A stretch of DNA of 64,000 bases from Terriglobia bacterium (GTDB taxonomy: Bacteria > Acidobacteriota > Terriglobia > JAIQFV01), in contig JAIQFY010000027.1 of assembly GCA_020072965.1 (NCBI GenBank), positions 1-64,000 of the forward strand, read 5' to 3'. Under the pieces are notes generated by a model. That model was given only the letters and a program-made list of their open reading frames with translations, searched no databases and was not told the origin of the DNA. Below are positions 58,001 through 64,000 of this stretch, piece by piece. The position numbers were made by a program, and so were the translations under genes. Position 1 is the stretch's first letter; each line of letters opens with the position of its first letter.

Positions 58001-61000
58001 GAGTTCTCGGGTTCCCCGGGGTCGCGGAATTGATTGTCAGCCCCGCCGGCAACGTGTCCGTCATTGTAAATACCCCGGACGCGGCGCCGCTTGTGGATCC
58101 GTTGCTCATTTCAATAGTGTAGTGCACCGTTTCCCCGACGCCTGCCGTGGCCTTATCGGAGAGCTTTCGCACGGCCAGGTCCGGAGCCCGAACGGTGACG
58201 GTGGCGGTGGTCGTGTTGTCGGATAGATTGGGCTCCGGCAGGGCGGTGCACGTGCTTGAGGTCGGAGAGCAGGCGGTCACGGTAGCGGTGTTGGTTAGTG
58301 TGGCTGAAGTCTGACCGGTGGGCAGAACCCCCGTGTCGACGACGGCATCGTATTCGAGGGTCCACGTTCCGCCAGGAGGCAATTGATTCTGGACAGAACT
58401 GTAGGCCCATGTGCAAGTGAGTACCTGCGGAGAGACCGACACCGTGCAGAATGGCATGAGCTCTCCTGGCAGGAGTGGAACTCTCAGGTTCCCCAGGGTC
58501 GTGGAATCGATCGTCAGCCCCACCGGCAACGTGTCCGTCATCGTGATTTCCCCATATGTGGCGTCGGCATTGGTTCCGTTGCTCACTTCAATGGTGTAGT
58601 GCACCGTTTCCCCGACGCCTGCCGTGGTCCTACCGGACAGTTTCCGCACGGACAAGTCCGGACCGGGTAGAGGGGCCGCCACAAACATGAAAGCATGGCC
58701 TTGCCCGTTGATTCTGCCATTCCCTGCGATCTGTCCATTGTCATTGACAGTCACTGCCGAATCCAAACTCTGCCAGGCCGGGGACGTGCTCGAAATTGCC
58801 TTCATCACACCGTTTCTATAGATGAATGCACGCTGTCCGTTCGCTGTCGTTGACGCACCCACCGTCGTGCCCGAGCCATTGACAGCGATCGCCCAGCTCC
58901 GTGCCCCCCCCAGAGTTCCGAGGTCACTCATCGCGCCTTGATTGTACAAAAAGGCATGATAGCCCCCGGTTCCCTTATCGACACGACCCACCACTTGGCC
59001 AGAACTGTTCATGGCAACAGCAAAACTCGACAGTCCCCCGGCGCCGATGTCATTCATCACTCCGCGGTCATAAAAAAAGGCATGCTGGGGGTTGGATGCC
59101 GCTGTCGACTGTCCCATCACCTGCCCCAGGTCATTGATGGCGTGGGCTTCGCTATGGCCAAAGAGCCCCCCTCCGAGTGTACCGAGATCCGTCATCCCGC
59201 TGGTGCCATAAAGGAAGGCATGAAAGCCACCGGTACTTTTATTTGCCGCTCCCACCACCTGGCCGGAGTTGTTGATGGCGTAAGCCGTGCTATCCGGTCC
59301 ACCAAGCGTGCCGAGGTCCGTCATCCCGACGCTGTTGCTATAGAGGAACGCATGCGAGCTTCCATCGGCAGTAAATGACCATCCGGTCACCTGGCCGGAG
59401 TTGTTGATGGCGTTGGCAAAGCTGTCTCTTCCACCGAACGTGCCAAGGTCGGCCATCACCCCGTTGCTGTAAAGGAAGGCGTGCGCGACGCCCGCGGCCG
59501 TCATGGAATACCCAACCACCTGGCCGGAATCGTTGATGGCGGAAGGTATGATGTATGTCCCTCCTGGAAGCGTGCCAAGATCGGTCATCACCCCGTTGCT
59601 GTAAATAAAGGCGTGTGTCGCGCCAGTGGCGGTGTAGGAGTAGCCGACTACCTGGCCCGAACTGTTCATGGCCGTGACAGCACTTGCTTGCCCACCGAGC
59701 GTACCGAGGTCAATGATGTTGAATGCCTGCTCCGGCGGCGGCGTTATAAACGCATTGATGGTGATCAAAATGCCTGTGCTGGCTGTCAGTCCGTTCGCGT
59801 CGGTGACGAATACGGTGAAGGTATAAATGCCTTCCAGCGGGGAGGGGTTGGATAAAATCCCGGTTGCCGCGTCAATCCTAAACCCGACAAGAAATCCGGG
59901 CGCGCTCCAGGTATACGGCCCTGTGCCGCCGGAGGCCGACAACGCAAGGCTGTACGGGGCACCCTCCGCCCCCTCTGCAACTGCAGGGGTAATAATGGAA
60001 AAGTCGATGACGGTGGGTCCTGTGAGTTCTCCCGTTTCCGGGAGTCTCCCCGCGATGGTTCCGTCCGATGCTTCGAAGTGGTAGGCGTGCGACCCGACTG
60101 CGAGCGTTGTGGTGAAGGTGTACTGCTCGCCATCCGTGAAATCGCCATTGCGTGACAAGGGGTCCGTGGCCGCGGTGTCCTGCGACATCGCTGAACAGGC
60201 GCCGTCGATGCAGACGTTGACCGAGGTGGGCGCCAGATTCCCCGTGTGTGAATAAACAGTCTTGAAAGTAAACACGGTAGACGCGGTGCCGGTGTCGGGA
60301 TTGACGCCATCGGTCCCATATCCGGTCTCACCAGAATAAGAAAGCACTGGGGCCGGAGGAGGAGGGGGGGTGTTTATCATGGCGATGGCATGGTCATATC
60401 CCGAAGCCACGGCCGCAACGTTCGCCAGTCCGCTCACTTGGACGGGGAGATCGTTTTCAACGGTCGGCTGATTGTCGGCCGGGTTTCCGGCCAGGTAAGT
60501 TCCCCACTCCCAGACCGTCCCGTCGCCCATGAGGGCCAGGGTGTGATTCATCCCTGCCGTGACCGCGATGACGTTGTTCAATGCATTCACCTGAGCGGCG
60601 GGAGTATGGCTCCGGGAATTAGTCCGGCCGATGGGATCGTTGGTCCCGTTTCCGAGCTGGCCGAACTGGTTATTGCCCCATGTCCAGACGGTGCCATCAT
60701 TTTTGAGAGCCACGGTATGACTGCCGTGACTGGCCACGGCGGTCACGCCACTCAGTCCGGCCACCTGAGAGGGAGTCGGGCCGGGGGAATAGACGCTCCC
60801 CACTAACACGGAATCTCCCCAGGCCCAGACCGTGCCGTCGTTTTTGACGGCAACGGAATGTCCCTCGCCTGCGGCTATGGCGACGGCGCCTGTGAACGCC
60901 ACTACAGGTAGAGGTTCTATTCCGGCCGGCTCGAAAGCGAGTTGCAGGGAGGCGTTGGATCCCCAAGCCAGGACCGTACCGTCGCTCTTGAGGGCGAGGG

Positions 61001-61553
61001 TATGAGCGGATCCTGCGGCCACTGCGGTTACACCAGCAAGCCCATTCACCTGGACGGGACTAAAACTATCAGAGTTTGACCCGTCACCGAGTTGGCCATC
61101 CGTGTTACTGCCCCAGGCCCAGACGGTTCCATCGCTTTTGAGGGCCACGGCATGCGATAAACCCGCAGCCACTGCGATCACCCCGCTAAGGCCCTGCACC
61201 TGGACGGGTGCTAAGCTATCAGTGCTTGTACCGTCGCCCAACTGACCTCGCTGGTTAGAGCCCCAGGCCCAAACCGTGCCATCACTCTTGATCACATAAG
61301 TGGCCCCCCCGCCTGCGGCCACGGACAAAACATTGGTAAGAGGCTGGCCCAAACCGTCGATCACCACATCCACACCTGAAAATTTATCGGCGTTCGTTCC
61401 GTCGCCGAGCTGGCCGTAAAAGTTATTGCCCCAGGTGAAAACGTTCCCGCTCGTAATTCTCATGATCGGACGGGATCTGGCCTCGGTGAGGGTGGGGTCG
61501 GTGCTGGCGAACAGAGTGAGCGCAGAGAGAGCAATGACATTCAGCAACTTCAT
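55032..61553 (-). CDS. Giant exported repeat protein (RCC1, HAF, DUF11 and Ig-like domains)
   Basis: A 2,173-residue protein with a signal peptide (M-K-L-L-N-V-I-A-L-S-A-L-T-L-F-A). In order: seven RCC1-like units (V-W-A-W-G-S-N-x-x-G-Q-L-G-D-G) at 36-390; an Ig-like part at about 490-600; eight HAF-type units (L-G-T-L-G-G, A-I-N-N-S-G-Q-V-V-G) at 608-958; four DUF11 repeats (A-G-V-G-E-T-V-H-Y-T-I-E-V-S-N-G) at 961-1600; two Ig-like repeats at 1603-1811; a domain with G-M-V-S-F-S-V-A-G; a PKD-like domain at 1931-2015; and a helical C-terminus. At the DNA level the DUF11 repeats have an exact 477-base period. It is probably a cell-surface or secreted adhesin. The start is ATG at 61551-61553 behind GGAGGAGG. 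Confidence 0.9.
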   Translation of the reverse strand: MKLLNVIALSALTLFASTDPTLTEARSRPIMRITSGNVFTWGNNFYGQLGDGTNADKFSGVDVVIDGLGQPLTNVLSVAAGGGATYVIKSDGTVWAWGSNQRGQLGDGTSTDSLAPVQVQGLSGVIAVAAGLSHAVALKSDGTVWAWGSNTDGQLGDGSNSDSFSPVQVNGLAGVTAVAAGSAHTLALKSDGTVLAWGSNASLQLAFEPAGIEPLPVVAFTGAVAIAAGEGHSVAVKNDGTVWAWGDSVLVGSVYSPGPTPSQVAGLSGVTAVASHGSHTVALKNDGTVWTWGNNQFGQLGNGTNDPIGRTNSRSHTPAAQVNALNNVIAVTAGMNHTLALMGDGTVWEWGTYLAGNPADNQPTVENDLPVQVSGLANVAAVASGYDHAIAMINTPPPPPAPVLSYSGETGYGTDGVNPDTGTASTVFTFKTVYSHTGNLAPTSVNVCIDGACSAMSQDTAATDPLSRNGDFTDGEQYTFTTTLAVGSHAYHFEASDGTIAGRLPETGELTGPTVIDFSIITPAVAEGAEGAPYSLALSASGGTGPYTWSAPGFLVGFRIDAATGILSNPSPLEGIYTFTVFVTDANGLTASTGILITINAFITPPPEQAFNIIDLGTLGGQASAVTAMNSSGQVVGYSYTATGATHAFIYSNGVMTDLGTLPGGTYIIPSAINDSGQVVGYSMTAAGVAHAFLYSNGVMADLGTFGGRDSFANAINNSGQVTGWSFTADGSSHAFLYSNSVGMTDLGTLGGPDSTAYAINNSGQVVGAANKSTGGFHAFLYGTSGMTDLGTLGGGLFGHSEAHAINDLGQVMGQSTAASNPQHAFFYDRGVMNDIGAGGLSSFAVAMNSSGQVVGRVDKGTGGYHAFLYNQGAMSDLGTLGGARSWAIAVNGSGTTVGASTTANGQRAFIYRNGVMKAISSTSPAWQSLDSAVTVNDNGQIAGNGRINGQGHAFMFVAAPLPGPDLSVRKLSGRTTAGVGETVHYTIEVSNGTNADATYGEITMTDTLPVGLTIDSTTLGNLRVPLLPGELMPFCTVSVSPQVLTCTWAYSSVQNQLPPGGTWTLEYDAVVDTGVLPTGQTSATLTNTATVTACSPTSSTCTALPEPNLSDNTTTATVTVRAPDLAVRKLSDKATAGVGETVHYTIEMSNGSTSGAASGVFTMTDTLPAGLTINSATPGNPRTPLVAGEPLPTCTVSGTPQVLTCTWTTASTQQQMLLPGGKWTVEYDAVIDAAVLPAGQTSATLTNTATVTACPPNPRCVAFAEPNLSDNTATATVTVHAPELAVRKVSDKATAGVGETVHFTIEVSNGPTSGAASGVFTMTDTLPAGLTIQSSPLGPVRTPLVPGEPQPTCMVGGSPQVLTCTWATASTQQQMLLPGGKWTVEYDAVIDAAVLPAGQTSATLTNTATVTACPPNPRCVAFAELNLSDNTTTVTITVSAPDLAVRKRSDKATAGVGETVHFTIEVSNGPTSGAGSGVFTMTDTLPTGLTIQSSPSGTVRTPLVAGEPQPTCTVSGTPQVLACTWITASTQQQILLPGGKWTVEYDAVIDAAALPAGQASAPLTNTAAVTACPPNPRCVAFAEPNLSDNTTTVTITVTAPNNFSIAMSPLVASLTQGATTTFTITTALTSGVAENVSLAVSGLPPGVTGSFSPASVTAGGSSTLTLNASAAATTGTTTFTLTGTSASASHIAIADVMVTAPNNFSIAMSPLVASLTQGAKTTFTITTALTSGVAENVSLAVSGLPPGVTGSFSPASVTAGGSSTLTLVVSTLTTGGTANITVTGTSASSTHTATASLTVSARNIATVIGPAGPITITSPPGTSLHAVSVSPVLGQLPPGVQFPYGMVSFSVAGVSPGGTITVTISLPGPANSYWKILGPSGQFVAVQNAVFPGNNVILTLTDGFAPFDADGIGNGEIVDPGAPGIQNVPPTVNPGPNQIIDATAPTGASVNLSGSGSAPDGGTLAFSWNGSCGSASNALVTLTCPLGANNMTLTVNDGHGGVASAEVSIIVLGPLGIKQSVLSAISALRATVGDKQDRERLDKVIQHLTKSLDSGYWNDPTHLQTKRGEKVFNEDKESIDVLVELIRDKKSDIPDAVLQAFINRLINADRLLALVVIADAQQEGTDHENIDKANEELLKGDKALAKGDCDDAMEHYFHGWKQVLFHPGLGRD
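56120..56750. repeat. Two 303-base tandem Ig-like repeats
   Basis: Two copies of a 101-codon unit lie in tandem inside the giant gene. From about 56258 and 56561 onward some 130 bases are identical between the copies, so they were duplicated or converted recently. Confidence 0.85.
56750..58670. repeat. Four tandem DUF11 repeats with an exact 477-base period
   Basis: The marker GTGTTGTCGGATAG occurs at 56782, 57259, 57736 and 58213, each 477 bases (159 codons) from the next. The first three units are nearly identical over long stretches; the fourth is more diverged. Short-read assembly could collapse or expand such an array. Confidence 0.9.
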
Positions 61554-61709
61554 GAGTAAGCCTCCTCCAAATGGAAATTGGAAGGGTTTGACCCCATTCC
61601 AATTCAACAAATAAGAATTTCTACGTGACGCCCAGGGAGCCGTTCCAATCATCGACTGAAACGGATTTGGTCTCGATTAGTCCAGCCAGCCAATTAATGG
61701 GGACTCGAC

Positions 61710-61928
61710 TTATTTCGCTCTGTCTTCAGCAAAGCCTCTTTGGGGTTCTCGAAAAGAAGTAGGTCCGTTGTCGGCCGCGCGATTGGCGCGCGTCATTCTT
61801 GCGCTCGGTTCGCCAGCAGGGAGCGTCTTCTGCCGCGCCTCCAAGACCGATAATGTGGCTTCCAAATACTCAGTGCCGCAGGCCGCTGAAATGACGACAG
61901 CAAATACGACGAAAAGAAGCTTCTTCAT
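61710..61928 (-). CDS. Small exported protein, possible lipoprotein
   Basis: A 72-residue protein with an N-terminal signal M-K-K-L-L-F-V-V-F-A-V-V-I-S-A-A-C-G; the S-A-A-C could be a lipobox or a cleavage site. The rest is hydrophilic and Arg-rich (S-V-L-E-A-R-Q-K-T-L, T-R-A-N-R-A-A-D-N-G) without a known motif. The start is ATG at 61926-61928, preceded by a G-rich ribosome site (AGGGGGC); an ATG at 61952 is less likely. It lies upstream of the giant repeat protein on the same strand, 156 bases before its start. Function unknown. Confidence 0.6.
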   Translation of the reverse strand: MKKLLFVVFAVVISAACGTEYLEATLSVLEARQKTLPAGEPSARMTRANRAADNGPTSFREPQRGFAEDRAK

Positions 61929-62586
61929 ATGGAATCGCCCCCTGTAGCGCATGGGTTGCGCTGCTATCTATTGGGAATACGCGCGGTGGGTGGAAACGGA
62001 ACAATTCAATCCAAAGGAAATTCTACTGGCGTGACCCGTTAAATCAGGTGGCTCCTTCGCCGCCTCCAACGAAGGACGCCGGCCGGTGGAACAGCCTCAC
62101 TATCAGGTGTCTGCGATCATGGCCGGACCTTATGCGACGTCAGCGTCGGACGCCGGCATCCGGAGCCCTTTAGTGTGTGGAGGTTGGTCGTCTTACGGGG
62201 GAACAGGTAACAGTGGAGTCGGTGAGACTCTATGTGAAAACGAGGTGAAGCTGAGGGCGGCGGTAAGAGATGACTCCAATCGGACCGACTGGAAACGGGT
62301 GGCGGCACTGCTGAAATGAGTCGGTCGCTGCCGGCCTCCCAATATCGACGGTGCCCAGCAGGGTGGCGCAGGAGTGCGGGCTTAACCTTTCTGCGTCCAT
62401 CTGTGGAAGATCGTCCCAGTAAAGAACCGGCTGCAGGGCTCATCCTCGCACTCATGGCGCAAGAAAACCATAAGGACAGAAACCTCACGGATCGACGCAT
62501 ACGAAAGTAGAGGGACAGACACCTAATTGATCGAGATCGTCGAGCTTATACAGGAAGCAGGTGTCTGTCCCTGCACTCTTTTGTCT
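61929..62586. other. Spacer with palindromic repeat
   Basis: 658 bases with no supported gene. A 77-codon plus frame at 62086-62319 and a 127-codon minus frame at 62117-62500 overlap and show no family features. The right end holds copy 2 of the palindromic repeat. Confidence 0.45.
62511..62572. repeat. Palindromic repeat, copy 2 (14-bp arms, 34-base loop)
   Basis: AGGGACAGACACCT at 62511-62524 and its exact reverse complement at 62559-62572 enclose 34 bases, the same layout as at 49115-49176. It starts 15 bases past the stop codon of the cupin gene, which is on the minus strand, so both copies lie just after a gene end. Confidence 0.85.
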
Positions 62587-63309
62587 CTACTTGCTCGCAG
62601 CCTTGGCTCCCGTTGCACCTTTCATCTCAATATGAAGGCCCTCGAATGCCTTGGCTCCCGTATTCTGGACACTGTGCTGTACAGCCTGCCTCCAGTGTGC
62701 CTCGCCAGCCTTTCCACTAGTGGGAGTAGTTTCCCCGTCTAATGTGGTAACGTTTGCCATGGCGTCGGTCAGCATGATCTGAACGTTATCCGGATGGCCG
62801 TGCATAGGGGACTTGTCTCCCGCGTCGAAGTGATACCGGACGACACGCACTTGTTCGTTTTCAAACTCCACTTTATTGTGTTTCGGGTCTGCCGCGACGA
62901 CATCTTGCGCACCCGCAGGCAATGCGGAGGCCGGCTTCTTTGGCTCAACCAGGATTCCCACGATGGGCTTGTCCCCGGTGTTCTCCACCACGTGCGTCAC
63001 GGGTCCCCGCCACGCCGCTGATCCAGCCTTTCCATGGAGCTCTGAGGTCTTCCCGTCCGGCGTCGTGACCTTGGCATTTACATCCGCCAGAAAAATGTTC
63101 ACATTGTTGGGGTGACTGTGGTTGGCAGTCTTGTCGCCCGGCGCGATCATGTAACTCACGACTCGCACCTGGTCGTTTTCAAATACCACCTTGTGATGGG
63201 CCGAATCCGACTTGACGGCATCCAGATCCTGTGCCGCAGCGGCCAATGCACCCAGACAAACCAGCGCAAGGACAAATGTCAAAACAGCGATCCCTTTCAG
63301 TAAACGCAT
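62587..63309 (-). CDS. Exported double-cupin-like protein
   Basis: A 240-residue protein with a signal peptide (M-R-L-L-K-G-I-A-V-L-T-F-V-L-A-L-V, cleaved near A-A-A-Q). Two similar halves follow, each with F-E-N-(D/E)-Q-V-R-V-V, P-G-D-K or A-G-D-K, H-(S/G)-H-P-(N/D)-N-V, and W-R-G-P or W-R-Q-A. The H-x-H-P pairs resemble cupin metal sites. The halves would form a bicupin; the function and metal are unknown. The start is ATG at 63307-63309 behind AGGAGG; the longer frame to 63465 lacks a ribosome site. It stands alone between the palindromic repeat and a kinase gene. Confidence 0.75.
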   Translation of the reverse strand: MRLLKGIAVLTFVLALVCLGALAAAAQDLDAVKSDSAHHKVVFENDQVRVVSYMIAPGDKTANHSHPNNVNIFLADVNAKVTTPDGKTSELHGKAGSAAWRGPVTHVVENTGDKPIVGILVEPKKPASALPAGAQDVVAADPKHNKVEFENEQVRVVRYHFDAGDKSPMHGHPDNVQIMLTDAMANVTTLDGETTPTSGKAGEAHWRQAVQHSVQNTGAKAFEGLHIEMKGATGAKAASK

Positions 63310-63586
63310 CCCATACCTCCTGACGTCGCGGTTTAGAAACACCTTTGTTGTTGAGTTTTGAGACCTGTTCCCGTCCAGCTCCCTCATATCAGCGATTCTC
63401 TGCCGGCGAGAGCCAGACCGGAGGGTCAGTTGAAGGCCTGAAGAAAACAAAATTCCTAAGTCCAATGCAAATTTCTGACTTGATCCGAAGTCCTTACAAA
63501 CTCCGGACTCCCGGGACTTGTCGATTCAGTTCCTGGATCCGGCCGTTCGGAATTGTGGGCTGAGGCCGCAGTCATTCCCGGCAGGT

Positions 63587-64000
63587 TCATCCTGAGGCGA
63601 TCGGAATGCGAGCCCGGAATATGGTTCCCTCGACCGGGATGCTTGTAAAGGTGACCTTTCCCCCGAGGTACCGCTCGCAGAGCAACTTCATGCTGTAGGT
63701 TCCCAGCCCGCGACTGCTTCCCTTCGTGGAGAAAGAACGCTGGAAAATCTGGAGTTGGATGTCACGGGGGATGCATTGAGGATTGTGCACCCAGAATTCG
63801 ATGGCATGATCCATCGTGTCGCAACCCAGGGTGACAGTCTCGTCCTGGGTACTGGCTTCGAGGGCATTCTTGGCCATGTTGCCGATGATACGGCGCAACA
63901 ATACCGGATCGGACTCGAATTCGGTGTTCACAGCATTCGCAGCAATCCTCAAGTGCCGGCCATGAGCCGCCTCGTGGTTTGTATACAAATCGAGCACTTC
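63587..64000 (-). CDS. Sensor histidine kinase, C-terminal ATPase domain (partial)
   Basis: The C-terminal part of a minus-strand gene that enters from the right edge; about 138 residues are visible. The HATPase_c domain shows the N box (L-R-R-I-I-G-N-M-A-K-N-A-L-E-A), F-Q-R-S-F-S-T-K-G and G-S-S-R-G-L-G-T-Y-S for the G boxes. The G1 region (D-x-G-x-G) reads W-V-H-N-P-Q-C-I-P, a deviation seen in some kinases of the PAS-linked group. The sensor and HisKA parts lie outside, so the signal is unknown. The visible end is followed by about 277 bases of spacer with no gene. Confidence 0.8.
   Translation of the reverse strand, partial: EVLDLYTNHEAAHGRHLRIAANAVNTEFESDPVLLRRIIGNMAKNALEASTQDETVTLGCDTMDHAIEFWVHNPQCIPRDIQLQIFQRSFSTKGSSRGLGTYSMKLLCERYLGGKVTFTSIPVEGTIFRARIPIASG

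Noticed and set aside
56750-58670. Long regular repeats considered as a CRISPR array
   Set aside because: The unit is 477 bases, lies in frame in a coding gene, and has no unique spacers or cas genes.
55077-58821. Many plus-strand frames of 60-184 codons across the giant gene
   Set aside because: They lie antisense to the repeats and recur with the same 477-base period, so they are shadows of the repeated coding DNA.
62086-62500. Overlapping 77-codon and 127-codon frames next to the palindromic repeat
   Set aside because: Considered as a decayed RAYT transposase because of the nearby palindrome, but no HUH or Tyr motif is visible on either strand.

Overview
The window looks like a chromosomal piece of an acidobacterium (phylum Acidobacteriota), judged from gene content only. 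Markers are a MacB/FtsX-type permease without an ATPase (the Acidobacterial duplicated orphan permease type), a VWFA-related protein of the Acidobacterial type, a Ser/Thr kinase fused to TolB-like and TPR domains, DUF3857 transglutaminase-like proteins, and a large DUF5117-type zinc metalloprotease. Many proteins carry export signals, so much of the window concerns the envelope, secreted proteolysis and signalling. No tRNA, rRNA, CRISPR array, integrase or intact transposase was seen.

Layout. 1-5959: the N-terminus of an exported S9B (DPP IV-like) peptidase, a POT-type transporter followed by a decayed fragment of a second copy, a small unknown protein, a heptamer-repeat spacer, an M24 aminopeptidase, a nickel/cobalt permease and an Rrf2-type regulator. 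6116-12925: a minus-strand nucleotide-sugar and glycan cluster (4,6-dehydratase, GDP-L-fucose-synthase-like epimerase, methyltransferase-GT2 fusion, methyltransferase, DegT aminotransferase, RmlD). 13204-19803: a SnoaL-like protein, an aldehyde dehydrogenase, a DUF2520 protein, an HhH protein and cytochrome bd oxidase (cydAB). 20467-23628: a histidine kinase, receiver and EAL signalling unit. 24083-27953: a B12-binding radical SAM enzyme and an amino acid permease, separated by about 1 kb with no recognisable gene.

28879-49092: an exported metalloprotease; a tandem pair of DUF3857/transglutaminase-like proteins, one with an intact and one with a lost catalytic triad; a DUF1579-like protein; the orphan permease; the VWFA protein; a GNAT enzyme; proline iminopeptidase; a small frameshifted membrane protein; the kinase-TolB-TPR protein; and a pair of exported M16 peptidase subunits (one active, one lacking the zinc motif), ended by a clear terminator. 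49407-54993: an RluA-type pseudouridine synthase, then a compact operon of ECF sigma factor, membrane anti-sigma factor with a TPR tail, and an exported TPR-CHAT (caspase-like) protein with an intact His/Cys dyad. 55032-64000: a 2,173-residue exported repeat protein (RCC1, HAF, four 159-residue DUF11 repeats, Ig-like), a small exported protein, a double-cupin exported protein and the C-terminal part of a histidine kinase.

The best candidate for something new is the sigma/anti-sigma/TPR-CHAT operon. It has the parts expected of a protease-gated sigma switch and recalls, without being homologous in full, the type III-E CRISPR Craspase module in which a TPR-CHAT protease acts on a sigma-factor inhibitor. 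Other notable points are a paired palindromic repeat (perfect 14-bp arms, 34-bp loop in both copies) just after two stop codons, heptamer-periodic spacer repeats at several sites, an exact 477-bp tandem repeat inside the giant gene, and a one-base frameshift in a small membrane-protein gene.
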